In this document: positions 1-9,857 of the stretch, in pieces | Position numbering within the stretch: position 1 is the stretch's first letter | How the letters are laid out: every line of letters begins with the position of its first letter | NCBI RefSeq assembly: GCF_000338295.1 | Contig: NZ_ANMO01000272.1 | Span: 1 to 64,000, forward strand | Source: Rhodopirellula europaea 6C | GTDB lineage: Bacteria > Planctomycetota > Planctomycetia > Pirellulales > Pirellulaceae | DNA length: 64,000 bases | Direction: 5' to 3' | Notes under the pieces: model-generated | What the model was told of the DNA's origin: nothing | Databases searched by the model: none | Seen by the model: the letters and a program-made list of their open reading frames with translations, nothing else | Made by a program: the position numbers and the translations under genes

Positions 1-47
1 AAACGCTTGGCAACACAGCACTTCAAAACTGCACGCCCTGTTCAACG

Positions 48-62
48 CGAGAGGTTCTCTCG
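48..62 (-). terminator. Hairpin downstream of sucD
   Basis: A perfect 6-bp stem (CGAGAG/CTCTCG) with a 3-base loop lies 10 bp beyond the sucD stop on the transcribed side. No T-tract follows it, so it is only a weak terminator candidate. Confidence 0.25.
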
Positions 63-71
63 TTGCCGAAA

Positions 72-944
72 CTACTTCGACATTGCCTTGACGACAGCTT
101 CGCCCATTTCTGCTGGCGAAGGAGCGACGACGATGCCGGCGTCTTCCAATGCGGCGACCTTTTCTTCGGCCGTGCCTTTGCCGCCGCTGATGATCGCACC
201 GGCGTGGCCCATGCGTTTTCCGGGAGGTGCCGTGCGACCAGCGATGAAGGCGGCGACCGGTTTGGTCACGTGCTCTTTGACGAACGCGGCAGCTTCTTCT
301 TCGGCGCTGCCACCGATTTCACCGATCATCAAGATCGCTTCGGTTTGGTCGTCTTCTTGGTACATCTTGAACAAATCGATGTAGTTCGTTCCGACGATCG
401 GGTCGCCACCCAGACCAACGCAGGTGCTTTGGCCGAGTTTCAGCGAACTGGTTTGCCAAACGGCTTCGTAGGTCAGCGTTCCACTGCGGCTCATCACGCC
501 AACTTTGCCGGGGTTGTGGATGTAACCGGGCATGATGCCGATTTTGCACTCGCCGGGAGTGATCAAACCGGGGCAGTTGGGGCCGATCAGCGTCGATCCG
601 CTGGCTTTGACCTTTTCATAAACTCGGACCATGTCGATGACAGGCACGCCTTCGGTGATGGCGGCGATAACGCGAATGCCAGCGTCAACGGCTTCCAAGA
701 TGGCGTCCGCGGTGAACGGCGGCGGGACGAAAATCATCGTCGCGTCGGCGCCGGTCTGTTGAACCGCTTCTTCAACGGTATCGAAAACAGGAATGCCTTC
801 GACGTCTTGGCCACCTTTGCCGGGCGTGACACCGCCGACCATTTGCGTGCCGTAGTCGCGGCACCCGAGAGAGTGAAATTTCCCGGCGTTGCCAGTGATC
901 CCCTGGCAGATGACCTTGGTGTTTTTGTCGACCAGAATACTCAT
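72..944 (-). CDS. sucD: Succinyl-CoA synthetase, alpha subunit
   Basis: This is the CoA-binding and phosphohistidine subunit of succinyl-CoA ligase, which makes ATP or GTP from succinyl-CoA in the TCA cycle. The 290-residue product has the family's usual length. The N-terminal Rossmann CoA-binding part contains [11 protein letters not shown] (15-25). IGPNCPG (120-126) and [10 protein letters not shown] (152-161) are family signatures. The phosphorylated histidine is expected at H247 in [10 protein letters not shown]. The ATG at 944 starts [10 protein letters not shown] as in homologues. It follows sucC on the same strand after a gap of about 119 bp that holds short AG-rich intergenic sequence and no gene, so the two are probably co-transcribed. 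Confidence 0.97.
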   Translation of the reverse strand: MSILVDKNTKVICQGITGNAGKFHSLGCRDYGTQMVGGVTPGKGGQDVEGIPVFDTVEEAVQQTGADATMIFVPPPFTADAILEAVDAGIRVIAAITEGVPVIDMVRVYEKVKASGSTLIGPNCPGLITPGECKIGIMPGYIHNPGKVGVMSRSGTLTYEAVWQTSSLKLGQSTCVGLGGDPIVGTNYIDLFKMYQEDDQTEAILMIGEIGGSAEEEAAAFVKEHVTKPVAAFIAGRTAPPGKRMGHAGAIISGGKGTAEEKVAALEDAGIVVAPSPAEMGEAVVKAMSK

Positions 945-1063
945 GGAAGAAAGCTCTTAGCGATTAGCCGCCGGCGATTGGCCAGCAGCAGGAGGTGTGA
1001 TTGGAGGGTTGATTCAAGAAGCTAGAAGCCGACAGCTCATAGCCAACAGCAGCGATGACGCCA

Positions 1064-2248
1064 CTACGCAGTTGCCGCGACGATCTTTTTCGCCGCGTCG
1101 GTCAAATCCATCGCATTGATGATGTCGACATCGCTTTCCGCCAGCATTTTGCGGCCTTCCTCGACTTCGGTTCCTTCCAAACGCACCACCAAAGGAACGT
1201 TGAACCCAACTTCTTTGCTAGCCGTGATCAGTGCTCCCGCGATCGTTGTGCAACGAGCGATCCCGCCGAAGATGTTGACCAAAACACCCTTGCAATTGGG
1301 ATCCGACAATAGAATCCGGAACGCTTCGGTCACCTGAGCCGCGTTGGCTCCACCACCGACGTCCAAGAAGTTGGCCGGTTCGCCACCGTGGTACTTGATG
1401 ATGTCCATCGTCGACATCGCCAGCCCGGCTCCGTTGACCAAGCAAGCGATGTTGCCATCGAGCTTGACGTAGCTGAGCCCAGCCTTCTTGGCCCGCAATT
1501 CTGACTCTTCCTCTTCACTGAGGTCACGCAGCTCTTCCAAATCTTTGTGACGGAACATCGCGTTCTCGTCGAAGGTGACCTTCGCATCCAGAGCCACCAT
1601 TTCGCCGTCGCCGGTGATCACAAGCGGGTTGATCTCCGCCATTTCGCAATCGAAATCGACGAAGAAGCGACACATCGCCGTCATGAATTTGTATGCACTC
1701 TTAGCGGCAGCACCTTCGATGCCGAGCTTCTTGCAAAGCTTGCGAACCTGGTAACCATCCAGCCCAACGGCGGGATCGAAGTGTTCTTTGAAGATCAGCT
1801 CGGGAGTTTCTTCCGCGACGGTTTCGATCTCGACACCGCCTTCGGTGCTGACCATCAGAACGGGCTTGCTTCCCGCACGGTCGACCACGATGCCCAAATA
1901 CAATTCACGAGCGATATCGCATCCAGCTTCGACGAAGACCTTCGAAACCGTTTGGCCTTCGGGCCCGGTTTGAATCGTGACCAACTTGTTGCCCAACAAT
2001 CCTTCGGCTGCCGCTTTGGCTTCTTCGGCCGATTTGACCAGGACGACGCCCTTTTGGTCCGGGTTGTCGATGACATTGCCTTTGCCACGCCCGCCAGCGT
2101 GAATCTGAGCCTTGACGACTGCGATTTTGCCACCGAGCTTGTCGTATGCGGCAGCTGCTTCGTCAGGCGTCGTCACCATGTGCCCTTCCAGGACCGGAAC
2201 GCCGGCGGTTCGGAAAAGCTGTTTGCCTTGATACTCGTGAATTTTCAT
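1064..2248 (-). CDS. sucC: Succinyl-CoA synthetase, beta subunit (ADP-forming type)
   Basis: The nucleotide- and succinate-binding subunit of succinyl-CoA ligase, partner of SucD. The frame is open further upstream, but family members begin [12 protein letters not shown], so the ATG at 2248 is chosen (394 residues, against about 388 in E. coli). An ATP-grasp domain fills the N-terminal half ([24 protein letters not shown]). The C-terminal ligase domain carries [13 protein letters not shown] and [12 protein letters not shown]. No clear Shine-Dalgarno precedes the start. The gene diverges from the uxaA-like gene at 2393 across a 144-bp gap that should hold both promoters. Confidence 0.96.
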   Translation of the reverse strand: MKIHEYQGKQLFRTAGVPVLEGHMVTTPDEAAAAYDKLGGKIAVVKAQIHAGGRGKGNVIDNPDQKGVVLVKSAEEAKAAAEGLLGNKLVTIQTGPEGQTVSKVFVEAGCDIARELYLGIVVDRAGSKPVLMVSTEGGVEIETVAEETPELIFKEHFDPAVGLDGYQVRKLCKKLGIEGAAAKSAYKFMTAMCRFFVDFDCEMAEINPLVITGDGEMVALDAKVTFDENAMFRHKDLEELRDLSEEEESELRAKKAGLSYVKLDGNIACLVNGAGLAMSTMDIIKYHGGEPANFLDVGGGANAAQVTEAFRILLSDPNCKGVLVNIFGGIARCTTIAGALITASKEVGFNVPLVVRLEGTEVEEGRKMLAESDVDIINAMDLTDAAKKIVAATA

Positions 2249-2392
2249 CGGGGGTTCAGCCCAGTTGGCAAGCGAAAGGAATGCGAAGGTACGTCTCCTC
2301 GCCATGATGGCGAGCGAGTCCGGGGTCTGTCAGACTGCCCAGAAGTGAAAATGGTAGCAGCTCGGAAAATTCCAACCACCACCGCTCAATAG

Positions 2393-4084
2393 ATGACTGG
2401 CACCGACCCACAATCCGCCTCCACGCCAAATCCCAATGCCGACGCGGAAGGTCCCGGAGCAGCCGGTCCAACGATGAATGATTCGGACGGCGGCGGGTCC
2501 AACGGAACCGACCACGGCGTCGTCCAACTGCATGATGGAGACAACGTTTGGATGGCCGCGCGGGCCTTGGTGGCAGGCGAAACGATCGGCAATCTCCGCA
2601 TCGCAGGGTCCGCCGTTCCCGCCGGACACAAAGTCGCCGCTCAAGCGATTCCCGCCGGCGAATTGGTGATCAAATTTGGCCAGCCGATCGGCAAAGCTTC
2701 CTGCGACATCGGCGTCGGTGAACACGTGCACTCGCACAATTTGGTCGACGCTCACCAAGTCGACTCGGATTGGCGGTCGCTGGCCGGAACCGCTTTCTCA
2801 ACATCCTCTCCCGCGAAAAAGCCAACCGTTCCCGCAGAGAAAACTTGGCAAGGATTCGTGCGACCGGACGGCCAAGTCGGCACGCGAAATTACGTTCAGA
2901 TTCTGGCTCGCGTGAATTGCAGTGCGACGGTTTGCCACCATGTCGCGGCCCGGTTTCCTCCCGAACGCTTGGCGGAATTCCCCAACGTGGATGGAATCGC
3001 GATCGGAACGCACACGACCGGCTGCGCGCTTCGCTACGCCGGTCAAAAACAACAAATGCTCGGCCGAGTCCTCAAGGGCTACGCCGGGCACGCGAATGTC
3101 GGATCCTGCCTGACGATCGGACTGGGCTGCGAACAAACGACGCCCGAGTACCTGAGCGAACATCACCAATTGGTCGCGATTTCCGACCCCCGGTCGTTGC
3201 CGGTCACCTCGCCCGAATCAGAATCGGTCTCGACGACGATGCTGACCATGCAAGCCGAAGGCGGCACGCGTGCGACGATCGATCGCGCGGAAAAGCATCT
3301 CGAAACGATGCTCGAGATCGCCAACCAAAATTCACGAACCACGGTCCCGGCTCGCCACCTTCGACTCGCTCTGGAGTGCGGCGGCAGCGATGGTCATTCG
3401 GGATGGACCGCGAATCCGTTGGTCGGTGCACTCGCCGATCGCATGGTCGCTCACGGGGGCGCGGCGGTGCTCAGCGAGACCACCGAACTGATCGGCGCCG
3501 AACACTTGCTCGTCGCCCGTTCGCGTGACGAATCCGTGGCCCAGCGTTTGATGGACAAAGTTGATTGGTGGAAGCAGCACGTCGCGATGTACGGCGGCGA
3601 GATCGACAACAACCCATCGATCGGCAACAAAGCCGGTGGGCTGACCACGATCACCGAAAAATCACTCGGGGCAGTCAGCAAGTCCGGAACGGGGATCCTC
3701 GATGGTGTCCTGGACTACGCGGACACGGTGCCCAAGCAAGGTTTGTACGTGATGGACTCGCCGGGCTTTGATCCGTCCAGCGTCACGGGCAAGGTCGCCG
3801 GCGGTTGCAACTTGGTGCTGTTCACCACCGGCCGCGGAAGCTGCTTCGGCGGCAAACCGGTTCCCGTGATCAAGATCGCCAGCCACTCCACTTTGTTCCA
3901 CGCCATGCGAGACGACATGGATTGGAACGCAGGCCAGTTGCTCGAGGGTGTGTCGATGGACGAACTCGCGGATCAACTGTTCGAAGAACTGCTGCAGTTT
4001 GCCAGCGGAACGCAAACCGCCAGCGAACGGCTTGGTTTGGGCGACCATGAATTCGTGCCGTGGACAGTCGGGCCGGTGCTGTGA
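2393..4084 (+). CDS. UxaA-family sugar-acid dehydratase (altronate/galactarate dehydratase type)
   Basis: Predicted to dehydrate a hexonate or hexarate to a 2-keto-3-deoxy acid; the family is iron-dependent. The 563 residues contain an N-terminal SAF domain (about 40-105, VVQLHDGDNVW). The UxaA body begins with FVRPDGQVGTRNYV (about 147-160) and continues with HTTGCALRY, LECGGSDGHSGWT and the C-terminal GRGSCFGGKPVPVIK. SAF and catalytic parts are fused as in UxaA. The first 27 residues are low-complexity; M28 (ATG 2474) is an alternative start. The exact substrate (altronate, galactarate or another uronic-acid derivative) cannot be read from the sequence. A GntP-type permease lies 28 kb away; any link is speculative. 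Confidence 0.85.
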   Translation: MTGTDPQSASTPNPNADAEGPGAAGPTMNDSDGGGSNGTDHGVVQLHDGDNVWMAARALVAGETIGNLRIAGSAVPAGHKVAAQAIPAGELVIKFGQPIGKASCDIGVGEHVHSHNLVDAHQVDSDWRSLAGTAFSTSSPAKKPTVPAEKTWQGFVRPDGQVGTRNYVQILARVNCSATVCHHVAARFPPERLAEFPNVDGIAIGTHTTGCALRYAGQKQQMLGRVLKGYAGHANVGSCLTIGLGCEQTTPEYLSEHHQLVAISDPRSLPVTSPESESVSTTMLTMQAEGGTRATIDRAEKHLETMLEIANQNSRTTVPARHLRLALECGGSDGHSGWTANPLVGALADRMVAHGGAAVLSETTELIGAEHLLVARSRDESVAQRLMDKVDWWKQHVAMYGGEIDNNPSIGNKAGGLTTITEKSLGAVSKSGTGILDGVLDYADTVPKQGLYVMDSPGFDPSSVTGKVAGGCNLVLFTTGRGSCFGGKPVPVIKIASHSTLFHAMRDDMDWNAGQLLEGVSMDELADQLFEELLQFASGTQTASERLGLGDHEFVPWTVGPVL

Positions 4085-4116
4085 ATTGTGAGTGGCTCTG
4101 ATTTGCGATTGGCACC

Positions 4117-5226
4117 ATGAACATTGACCTGATCATCACCGAGATGAACTTTGGCGGGGCCGAACGAGCGCTCACACAGCTCGCCATCGGTCTTCGCGAT
4201 CGAGGCGATGACGTGCGACTCTTCAGCTTCGGCAAACTGCCCACCGCAGACTCTCTGCCCAAAGGCAACGACCGACTTGTCCAACAGTTGCATGACGAAG
4301 ACATTGAGGTCACCAGCGGCGGAGTCCAAACGTCTCGCGGTTTTCTGCCAGCGACGATTCAGTTGCGACGTTGGCTGGCACGTCGACCTGGTGCATTGGT
4401 TCAAACGTTTCTGTGGCACGCCAACGTGCTCGGCATGCTCAACGTCTCGTCCCGACAACCACGAGTCGCCGGCATCCGTGTCGCCGAACCCAATTCGTTG
4501 CGACTGGCGGTGGAACGACAAACGCTTCGCAACGTGGACCACGTGGTCTGCGTCAGCCGAGCGGTGGAGGCCTTCGCGCAGCAACAACTGAACCTCTCAC
4601 CGGATCGCACATCGGTGATCCCAAACGCGGTCGACGTCGATGCGTTTGCATCCGCCGATCCAATCGACTGGACCGAATTGGGCTGGCCCGCCGACAGCCC
4701 CGTGGTTCTGTTCGTCGGCCGACTGCACACGCAAAAAGGCTTGGAGCATTTGCAGCGCACCGTCGAGCGGTTCGCTCCGGCAGGCAGCAATCGCAAGCTA
4801 GTGCTGATCGGCAACGGCCCACTGCAAAACGAACTGGCTACTTGGGCCAAACAAGTCTCCGGCGACCGCGTTCGAGTGCTGACATGGCAAAGCAACATCG
4901 CAAGCTGGATCGCCGCCAGCCGCGTGGTGGTTTTGCCAAGCCGTTATGAAGGCATGCCCAACGTGATCTTGGAAGCCATGGCGGCGGGCAAGCCCGTTGT
5001 CAGCAGCCGTGTCGAAGGCAGCCAAGAATTGATCGGCCATGATCCCCATCAAGGCTTCGAGCTGAACGATGACACGTCGCTCGTTCATTCGCTGGAACGA
5101 TTCTTGGCCGACGAAGACCTGGCAAACCAAACCGGACAAGCCAACCAGTCTCGCGTCCGTTCCCAATTCACCATCGACGCCATGGTCGATGCCTATCGCG
5201 AACTGTACGCCAAGTTAGTGGCATAG
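4117..5226 (+). CDS. GT4-family glycosyltransferase
   Basis: A retaining GT-B glycosyltransferase of 369 residues. The N-terminal acceptor domain opens with MNIDLIITEMNFGGAERAL, where GGAE (13-16) is the usual nucleotide-sugar loop. The C-terminal donor domain begins at VVLFVGRLHTQKGLEHL (about 196-212) and carries EGMPNVILEAMAAGKPVV (278-295) with the EX7E pair. It lacks a signal peptide and is probably cytoplasmic or membrane-associated, adding sugars to a polysaccharide or lipid carrier; donor and acceptor are unknown. It starts 32 bp after the dehydratase. Its last codons (GTG GCA TAG) lie inside the left arm of the inverted repeat at 5217-5274. Confidence 0.88.
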   Translation: MNIDLIITEMNFGGAERALTQLAIGLRDRGDDVRLFSFGKLPTADSLPKGNDRLVQQLHDEDIEVTSGGVQTSRGFLPATIQLRRWLARRPGALVQTFLWHANVLGMLNVSSRQPRVAGIRVAEPNSLRLAVERQTLRNVDHVVCVSRAVEAFAQQQLNLSPDRTSVIPNAVDVDAFASADPIDWTELGWPADSPVVLFVGRLHTQKGLEHLQRTVERFAPAGSNRKLVLIGNGPLQNELATWAKQVSGDRVRVLTWQSNIASWIAASRVVVLPSRYEGMPNVILEAMAAGKPVVSSRVEGSQELIGHDPHQGFELNDDTSLVHSLERFLADEDLANQTGQANQSRVRSQFTIDAMVDAYRELYAKLVA

Positions 5227-5274
5227 GCTTCCAGCCTGTGGAGTCGGAATCACAGGCTGGAAGCCTATGCCACT
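5217..5274. repeat. Perfect 24-bp inverted repeat between convergent genes
   Basis: The left arm 5217-5240 (AGTGGCATAGGCTTCCAGCC then TGTG) and the right arm 5251-5274 are exact reverse complements around a 10-bp loop. The left arm encodes the last two residues and the stop codon of the glycosyltransferase. The right arm ends 8 bp before the stop codon of the convergent sulfatase. A transcript from either strand would form a very stable 24-bp hairpin, so a bidirectional terminator is likely. Its form also suggests a dispersed palindromic element. There is no T-tract. Confidence 0.85.
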
Positions 5275-5282
5275 TTGTCTGC

Positions 5283-6761
5283 TCAGAACTGCTGACGGTT
5301 GGCCAAGCGTTCTTTCAAATGTTGTTGCAACTTCTGGACGAGCTCAGGGTTTTCGTCGGCGACATTTTTGGTTTCGCCGGGGTCCGTTTCATGATCGTAC
5401 AGCTCATAGAAACCTCTTGGATGTGCGATCAACCGATGTGTGGACGTGCGAATCGTCGTCGCCTTCGCATACGAAACCGCTTCGCCTTCGGATGATGCCG
5501 GGTCTTTCAACACAGGCACCAACGACTCGCCATCGACCTTTGGCGGCGACGGCAAATTGGTCAGCTCGCACAACGTTGGAAACACATCGATCGTTTCCGC
5601 GATCGCTTCCGTTTGGCTGGCGCTGCTCATCGACGGATCGTGAATGATCAGCGGCGAGTGCAGCGATTCCTCGAACAAAGCGTGCTTGCCCCAAATCGCA
5701 TGCTCGCCCAAGTGCCAGCCGTGATCTCCCCAAACGACCACCACCGTGGATTCTCGCAAGCCAAGCTCATCGAGTTGCTTCAACACCTCACCCACATTCG
5801 CATCCGCGTAGGACACACACGCGGCGTAGTGCCGCCGGACGGCCTCCGCGAATTCGGCGTCTTGGTTCGGATCCTTGCCCCAGCGGTTGTACCGCATGAA
5901 CTCACCGGATCGATGCCAAGTCGTTTGGCCTGATGGCTTGCTTGGATGCTCGATCCTCGGCAACACGGTCTGCCGGTAAGGTTCCATGTGCTCGGCGGGA
6001 GCCCCAAAGGGCAGGTGCGGACGAATGACTCCGACCGCTAAAAAGAACGGCTTGTCGGCGACGTCCTTGGCCAGCGTGGCAAGCTCATCCAGCGACGTTT
6101 CCAGAATCAAATCATCGGGGTACTTCGCCTCGCCGCCTTCCGATTGAAACACATCCATTTGGCTGGCGTCCTTGCGAATCTCGCCATCGGCCAACCCGTG
6201 CATGGCACCGCGAGGATGCTGCCACGGCCCGGTTGGCATGAGGTGCCGGTCCCATGCACCTGGCATTTCAATCTCGTCCTCTTTGTTCCAGTCCGCTCCG
6301 CCACGACCGCCGGGATGATGCGAGACCTTCCCGACGGAAACGCTAGTGTACCCATGATCGCGGAACCAACGCGGCATCGACGGGGTGACGGAACTCGGGT
6401 CCTTCGCCATCCGCTTGGCTCGCGAAAACAACGCGTGGTTTCCCGAAGGACCGTAACAACCAGTCAGCATCGCAAACCGAGAGGCACCGCAGGTCGGGGC
6501 CTGAACGAAATGCCGATTGAACTGGATGCCTTTGGCGGCGAGTGAATCAATGTTGGGCGACGAGATGTCGTCCGCTCCATAACAGCCCAACTCAGGTCGC
6601 AAGTCATCGACACAGATCAGCAACACGTTCTTCGGCTTCTCCGCGAAACCGTTGATCGTGGAAGCCAACAGGACGAGGGGCACGATCAAACTTCGCAAGA
6701 TCCAGACCAACGGGGAGTCAACTTGCTGAGACGAAAACGGCAGCTGGAGCAAGGCTCGCAT
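5283..6761 (-). CDS. Secreted sulfatase, iduronate-2-sulfatase-like
   Basis: A type I, formylglycine-dependent sulfatase that hydrolyses sulfate esters, probably on a sulfated polysaccharide. The long frame is cut to the ATG at 6761 because that start has a good ribosome site (AAGGA, 8 nt upstream) and begins a signal peptide ([10 protein letters not shown], hydrophobic 19-40). The mature part opens with [19 protein letters not shown]52 and D53 are metal ligands. The active-site motif is CGASR at 91-95, a C-x-A-x-R form instead of the usual C-x-[12 protein letters not shown] and [12 protein letters not shown] are further metal and sulfate-binding motifs typical of iduronate-2-sulfatase relatives. 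The product is 492 residues. Substrate unknown. Confidence 0.9.
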   Translation of the reverse strand: MRALLQLPFSSQQVDSPLVWILRSLIVPLVLLASTINGFAEKPKNVLLICVDDLRPELGCYGADDISSPNIDSLAAKGIQFNRHFVQAPTCGASRFAMLTGCYGPSGNHALFSRAKRMAKDPSSVTPSMPRWFRDHGYTSVSVGKVSHHPGGRGGADWNKEDEIEMPGAWDRHLMPTGPWQHPRGAMHGLADGEIRKDASQMDVFQSEGGEAKYPDDLILETSLDELATLAKDVADKPFFLAVGVIRPHLPFGAPAEHMEPYRQTVLPRIEHPSKPSGQTTWHRSGEFMRYNRWGKDPNQDAEFAEAVRRHYAACVSYADANVGEVLKQLDELGLRESTVVVVWGDHGWHLGEHAIWGKHALFEESLHSPLIIHDPSMSSASQTEAIAETIDVFPTLCELTNLPSPPKVDGESLVPVLKDPASSEGEAVSYAKATTIRTSTHRLIAHPRGFYELYDHETDPGETKNVADENPELVQKLQQHLKERLANRQQF

Positions 6762-7036
6762 CGCGAGAATCCTTCGTGGGGAGGGGTGGGCGTTGGGACG
6801 CCTACCATACTTCATCTCCATCACGATTTGTCGATTTGCCGTGGGGCCAATTTGTGGCGCATCATCGACGACGGCCCCTGCCGGGGCGGCCTGGTTTTCT
6901 TTGGGATGGTGGTCTCGAGGCTTCCGCCCCGAGCTATGAACGCGGGCTCCTCCGGAGCCATCCATCCCCATTCGCCCCGGATGGGGCCGTCTTCCGTGAT
7001 AATCTTCGCGTTCGGCCATTAAGCCCCAACCGTTTG
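6762..7036. repeat. Hairpin-rich intergenic stretch
   Basis: No gene is supported here, although frames stay open on both strands. Short palindromes crowd the stretch: GCCCC/GGGGC at 6874-6887, GGCTCC/GGAGCC at 6945-6959, CTCGAGG with CCCCGAG near 6914-6932, and CCCCA/TGGGG near 6967-6988. Such clusters look like a mosaic of small palindromic repeats and may form structured RNA between the secreted hypothetical and the sulfatase, both on the minus strand. Confidence 0.5.
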
Positions 7037-7792
7037 CTATCGATTCAGAAAGCTATTCAACAACACCAAACCAATCTCAGCTCCCTTGGGCACCGACTTC
7101 CGTGAAGGAATCGAGGCTCGGTAGTTGCCGGGACGAGGAGCGTCGCGATGCGAAGAACCTCGGTAGAAGTCATGCGAGTTGAAATCAGGCGAACTGCGGT
7201 GGGGATAGCTGATTGGTTTCTGCTGCACGTGCGGCACGGTCCGTGGAAGTGGCAACGGCGTTTGACCAGGAAAGACAACCGGAGGAGTCGATGGGTAGGT
7301 CGGTGCCGAATAGCGGCTTCGATGATGAACGTCACAGGTCACCGATGGGCGAGCGGAAACGTAAGGTTGGACGTAGGCCATTTGCTGCTGGAGCGCGGCA
7401 AACGAACCCAGCACATCGCTCCAACAACGCGTGAGCGCTCGGGCGATAATCGGGCATCCACTGCCGAAGACGGCTTGTTCGGTTTGTGCCTGCAGAAACT
7501 GAACGTCATTGAACTCCCGAGCCAATCGATCCGAGCGATCAGGATGTCGAGCGGCGGAACGAACGTCGCTCGTCTGGTCTTCGAAATCGTCGATCAAACG
7601 CAACACACCACGATCCAGGCTTCGACCCCGCCGGGCCTCGTCTTCAAAGTGGCTGACGGCATCGCGATAGCGGTCTGCGGCAACGTACAGTGGCGAATCG
7701 TGTCCGGCTTGGGCGGTTTGCGGCCCGGCCAACACGGCAACCATGGCGGCGAAGAAAGTGCCCGTGGCGAAAGTCCGAAGTGAGCGTGTCAT
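7037..7792 (-). CDS. Secreted hypothetical protein, His/Pro-rich C-terminus
   Basis: I do not recognise this family. The ATG at 7792 is preferred because it starts a clear signal peptide ([20 protein letters not shown], likely cleaved after AQA at about residue 28) and has AGGA 10 nt upstream; the open frame extends 45 codons further. The mature N-terminal half (about 30-150) is predicted helical and charged ([20 protein letters not shown]). The C-terminal half is rich in Pro, Ser, His and Tyr and probably disordered. Total 251 residues. It is followed by the sulfatase on the same strand and diverges from a second sulfatase, so it may be exported with them. No function assigned. Confidence 0.7.
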   Translation of the reverse strand: MTRSLRTFATGTFFAAMVAVLAGPQTAQAGHDSPLYVAADRYRDAVSHFEDEARRGRSLDRGVLRLIDDFEDQTSDVRSAARHPDRSDRLAREFNDVQFLQAQTEQAVFGSGCPIIARALTRCWSDVLGSFAALQQQMAYVQPYVSARPSVTCDVHHRSRYSAPTYPSTPPVVFPGQTPLPLPRTVPHVQQKPISYPHRSSPDFNSHDFYRGSSHRDAPRPGNYRASIPSRKSVPKGAEIGLVLLNSFLNR

Positions 7793-8143
7793 GTGCTTGA
7801 GTCCTAGTGATCCATTGGGAGAAGCCGTCCTTGATCCATTCCCCGACATCCTCATCGAGACAGCATTCCCTGATGCGAGGCGGATGCCAAACTGCCACGC
7901 AAACTGGACCCTCTCCCCATAAGACACGACTCACAAACGACTTAGAATCAAAAAGCTATTTCCACGACTTGCCAATCCAGCTTCACGAGAGGAATCACAA
8001 TGACTACATCGACACCAATCCGACATCTCAAGGCGAGACACTTTTGACGACACAAGCTCGGCCCGCTCGGTGATTTGCACGGAATTGATTTGCGGAGCTA
8101 CATTGTTAGCCACACCGAGTCCGCGTCTCCGAGAGCTTCCCGC
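7793..8143. other. Divergent intergenic region (351 bp)
   Basis: This region separates the minus-strand secreted hypothetical from the plus-strand sulfatase and must carry both promoters. I see no convincing gene, tRNA or strong inverted repeat. A-rich stretches around 7938-7965 are the most promoter-like part. The sulfatase frame extends back to a TTG at 8075, inside this region. Confidence 0.4.
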
Positions 8144-9805
8144 ATGCGACCAACCAGCTTCGTTCCCCGACCTACAACGCCACACTCCGATCGCGAGAGA
8201 GCCATCACCATTGGCTCGCTCGACGTCGCTTCGTCGACACTGCTCTGGATGCTGTTTGCGACCATCACGTTTGCATGCTTGTCCATCTCACAGGCCAAAG
8301 CCGAGGACGCTCGCCCCAACGTGGTGCTGATTTTGGTCGACGATTTGGGCCTGCATGACATCGGAATCGAAGGCAGCAAGTTTCACCAAACGCCTCACAT
8401 CGACGCACTCGCCAAACGAGGCATGCGATTCACGGCAGGCTATGCCAACTGCCGCGTCTGCAGCCCCTCGCGAGCCAGCATTCAACTGGGGCAGTTCACC
8501 GCTCGCCACGGAATCACGGACTGGATCGGTGCCAAGACCGGCATGAACTTTAACCGTGGCGACGAACTGCTGCCGGCCGAGTACGCCCACGAGATGCCCG
8601 CGAAAGACGTGACCTTGCCGGAAGCTCTTCGCGAATCGGGCTACAAAACGTTCTTTGCCGGCAAGTGGCACTTGGGCGGCGAAGGCTCGATGCCGACCGA
8701 CCACGGTTTTGACATCAACATCGGTGGCCACCATCGCGGCAGCCCTCCCGGTGGCTTCTTCGCACCTTACAAAAACCCGGTGATGGAAGACGGGCCCGAT
8801 GGTGAATCGCTGACGCGTCGGCTGGGAAAAGAAACGGCTTCGTTCATCGAAGAGCAAGACGACCAGCCCTACTTCGCGATGCTTTCGTTCTACGCCGTTC
8901 ACGGGCCGATCCAAACCACGCAAGAACTCTGGCAGAAGTACCGAGAATCAGCACCGACGCCGCCGGCCGACGGCAATCGGTTCAAGATCGATCGCACGTT
9001 GCCCGTTCGTCAAATCCAAGACAACCCGGTGTACGCCGGCATGATGGAAACACTCGACAACGCGGTCGGCGACGTGATGGCGGCGATCGAAGCATCCGGC
9101 AAAGCCGACAACACCCTAGTCATCTTCACCGGCGACAACGGCGGTGTCTCCTCCGGCGACGCTTACTCGACCAGCAACTTGCCACACCGCGGCGGCAAGG
9201 GCCGACAATGGGAAGGCGGACTGCGTGAGCCCTACTATGTTTCGATGCCAGCGATCGTCCCTGAGAATTCCACCAGCGACGTACCTGTGATTGGCTCCGA
9301 TTTGTATCCCACGATTCTGGACGTTTGCAATTTGCCTCTGCGTCCGCAGCAACACGTCGACGGCCGGTCACTGGAAACCGTGTTGACCAGCGGCATAGAC
9401 GAATCGCTGGAGCAACGTTCGCTGATCTGGCACTACCCACACTATGGCAATCAAGGTGGTGAACCATCGTCCGTGATCCGAACCGGTGACTACAAGCTGA
9501 TCCATTACCACTTGGATTCACACGACGAGCTGTACCATTTGCCCACCGACATTGGCGAACAAAATGACCTCGCGTCGGAGCAACCTGAACGAGTCGCAGC
9601 CATGCGAAAAGAACTGCTGGCGTACCTCAAATCGGTCGACGCGAAATTCCCAGAACCCGACCCACGTTTCGATCCTGAAAAGGCCAAGCAACGCTGGGCT
9701 CGCACTCACGGTCCCAACAAAGAACGCCTGGAAAAACGCGAAGCGGCGATGCTGGCCCCCAACTGGAAACCCAACGGTGACTGGTGGGGAAGCACCGTTG
9801 ACTGA
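8144..9805 (+). CDS. Secreted arylsulfatase-type sulfatase
   Basis: A formylglycine-dependent sulfatase with canonical motif CSPSR (C106 counted from the ATG at 8144). The mature region begins RPNVVLILVDDLGLHDIG with two Asp metal ligands. FFAGKWHLG and IFTGDNGGVSS supply the conserved Lys/His and Asp/Asn of the metal site. The frame is open to a TTG at 8075; the first ATG (8144) is used here. The export signal is a hydrophobic segment about 35 residues in (STLLWMLFATITFACLSI, ending near QAKA), an unusually long n-region, so the true start may be downstream. Length 553 residues, family-typical. Probably acts in the periplasm on sulfated glycans. Confidence 0.9.
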   Translation: MRPTSFVPRPTTPHSDRERAITIGSLDVASSTLLWMLFATITFACLSISQAKAEDARPNVVLILVDDLGLHDIGIEGSKFHQTPHIDALAKRGMRFTAGYANCRVCSPSRASIQLGQFTARHGITDWIGAKTGMNFNRGDELLPAEYAHEMPAKDVTLPEALRESGYKTFFAGKWHLGGEGSMPTDHGFDINIGGHHRGSPPGGFFAPYKNPVMEDGPDGESLTRRLGKETASFIEEQDDQPYFAMLSFYAVHGPIQTTQELWQKYRESAPTPPADGNRFKIDRTLPVRQIQDNPVYAGMMETLDNAVGDVMAAIEASGKADNTLVIFTGDNGGVSSGDAYSTSNLPHRGGKGRQWEGGLREPYYVSMPAIVPENSTSDVPVIGSDLYPTILDVCNLPLRPQQHVDGRSLETVLTSGIDESLEQRSLIWHYPHYGNQGGEPSSVIRTGDYKLIHYHLDSHDELYHLPTDIGEQNDLASEQPERVAAMRKELLAYLKSVDAKFPEPDPRFDPEKAKQRWARTHGPNKERLEKREAAMLAPNWKPNGDWWGSTVD

Positions 9806-9857
9806 ACGTGCGAGCGAGGCTCGATCCAGAATCAACTTCTCCACGCTGTGACCGCGA

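Noticed and set aside
63-1025. 320-codon open frame on the plus strand across sucD
   Set aside because: It is antisense to the clear sucD gene; its His/Asp/Phe/Arg-rich composition is that of a shadow frame.
2770-3528. 252-codon plus-strand frame inside the UxaA-like gene
   Set aside because: Arg-rich out-of-frame translation of a well-supported gene; no motif or start signal.
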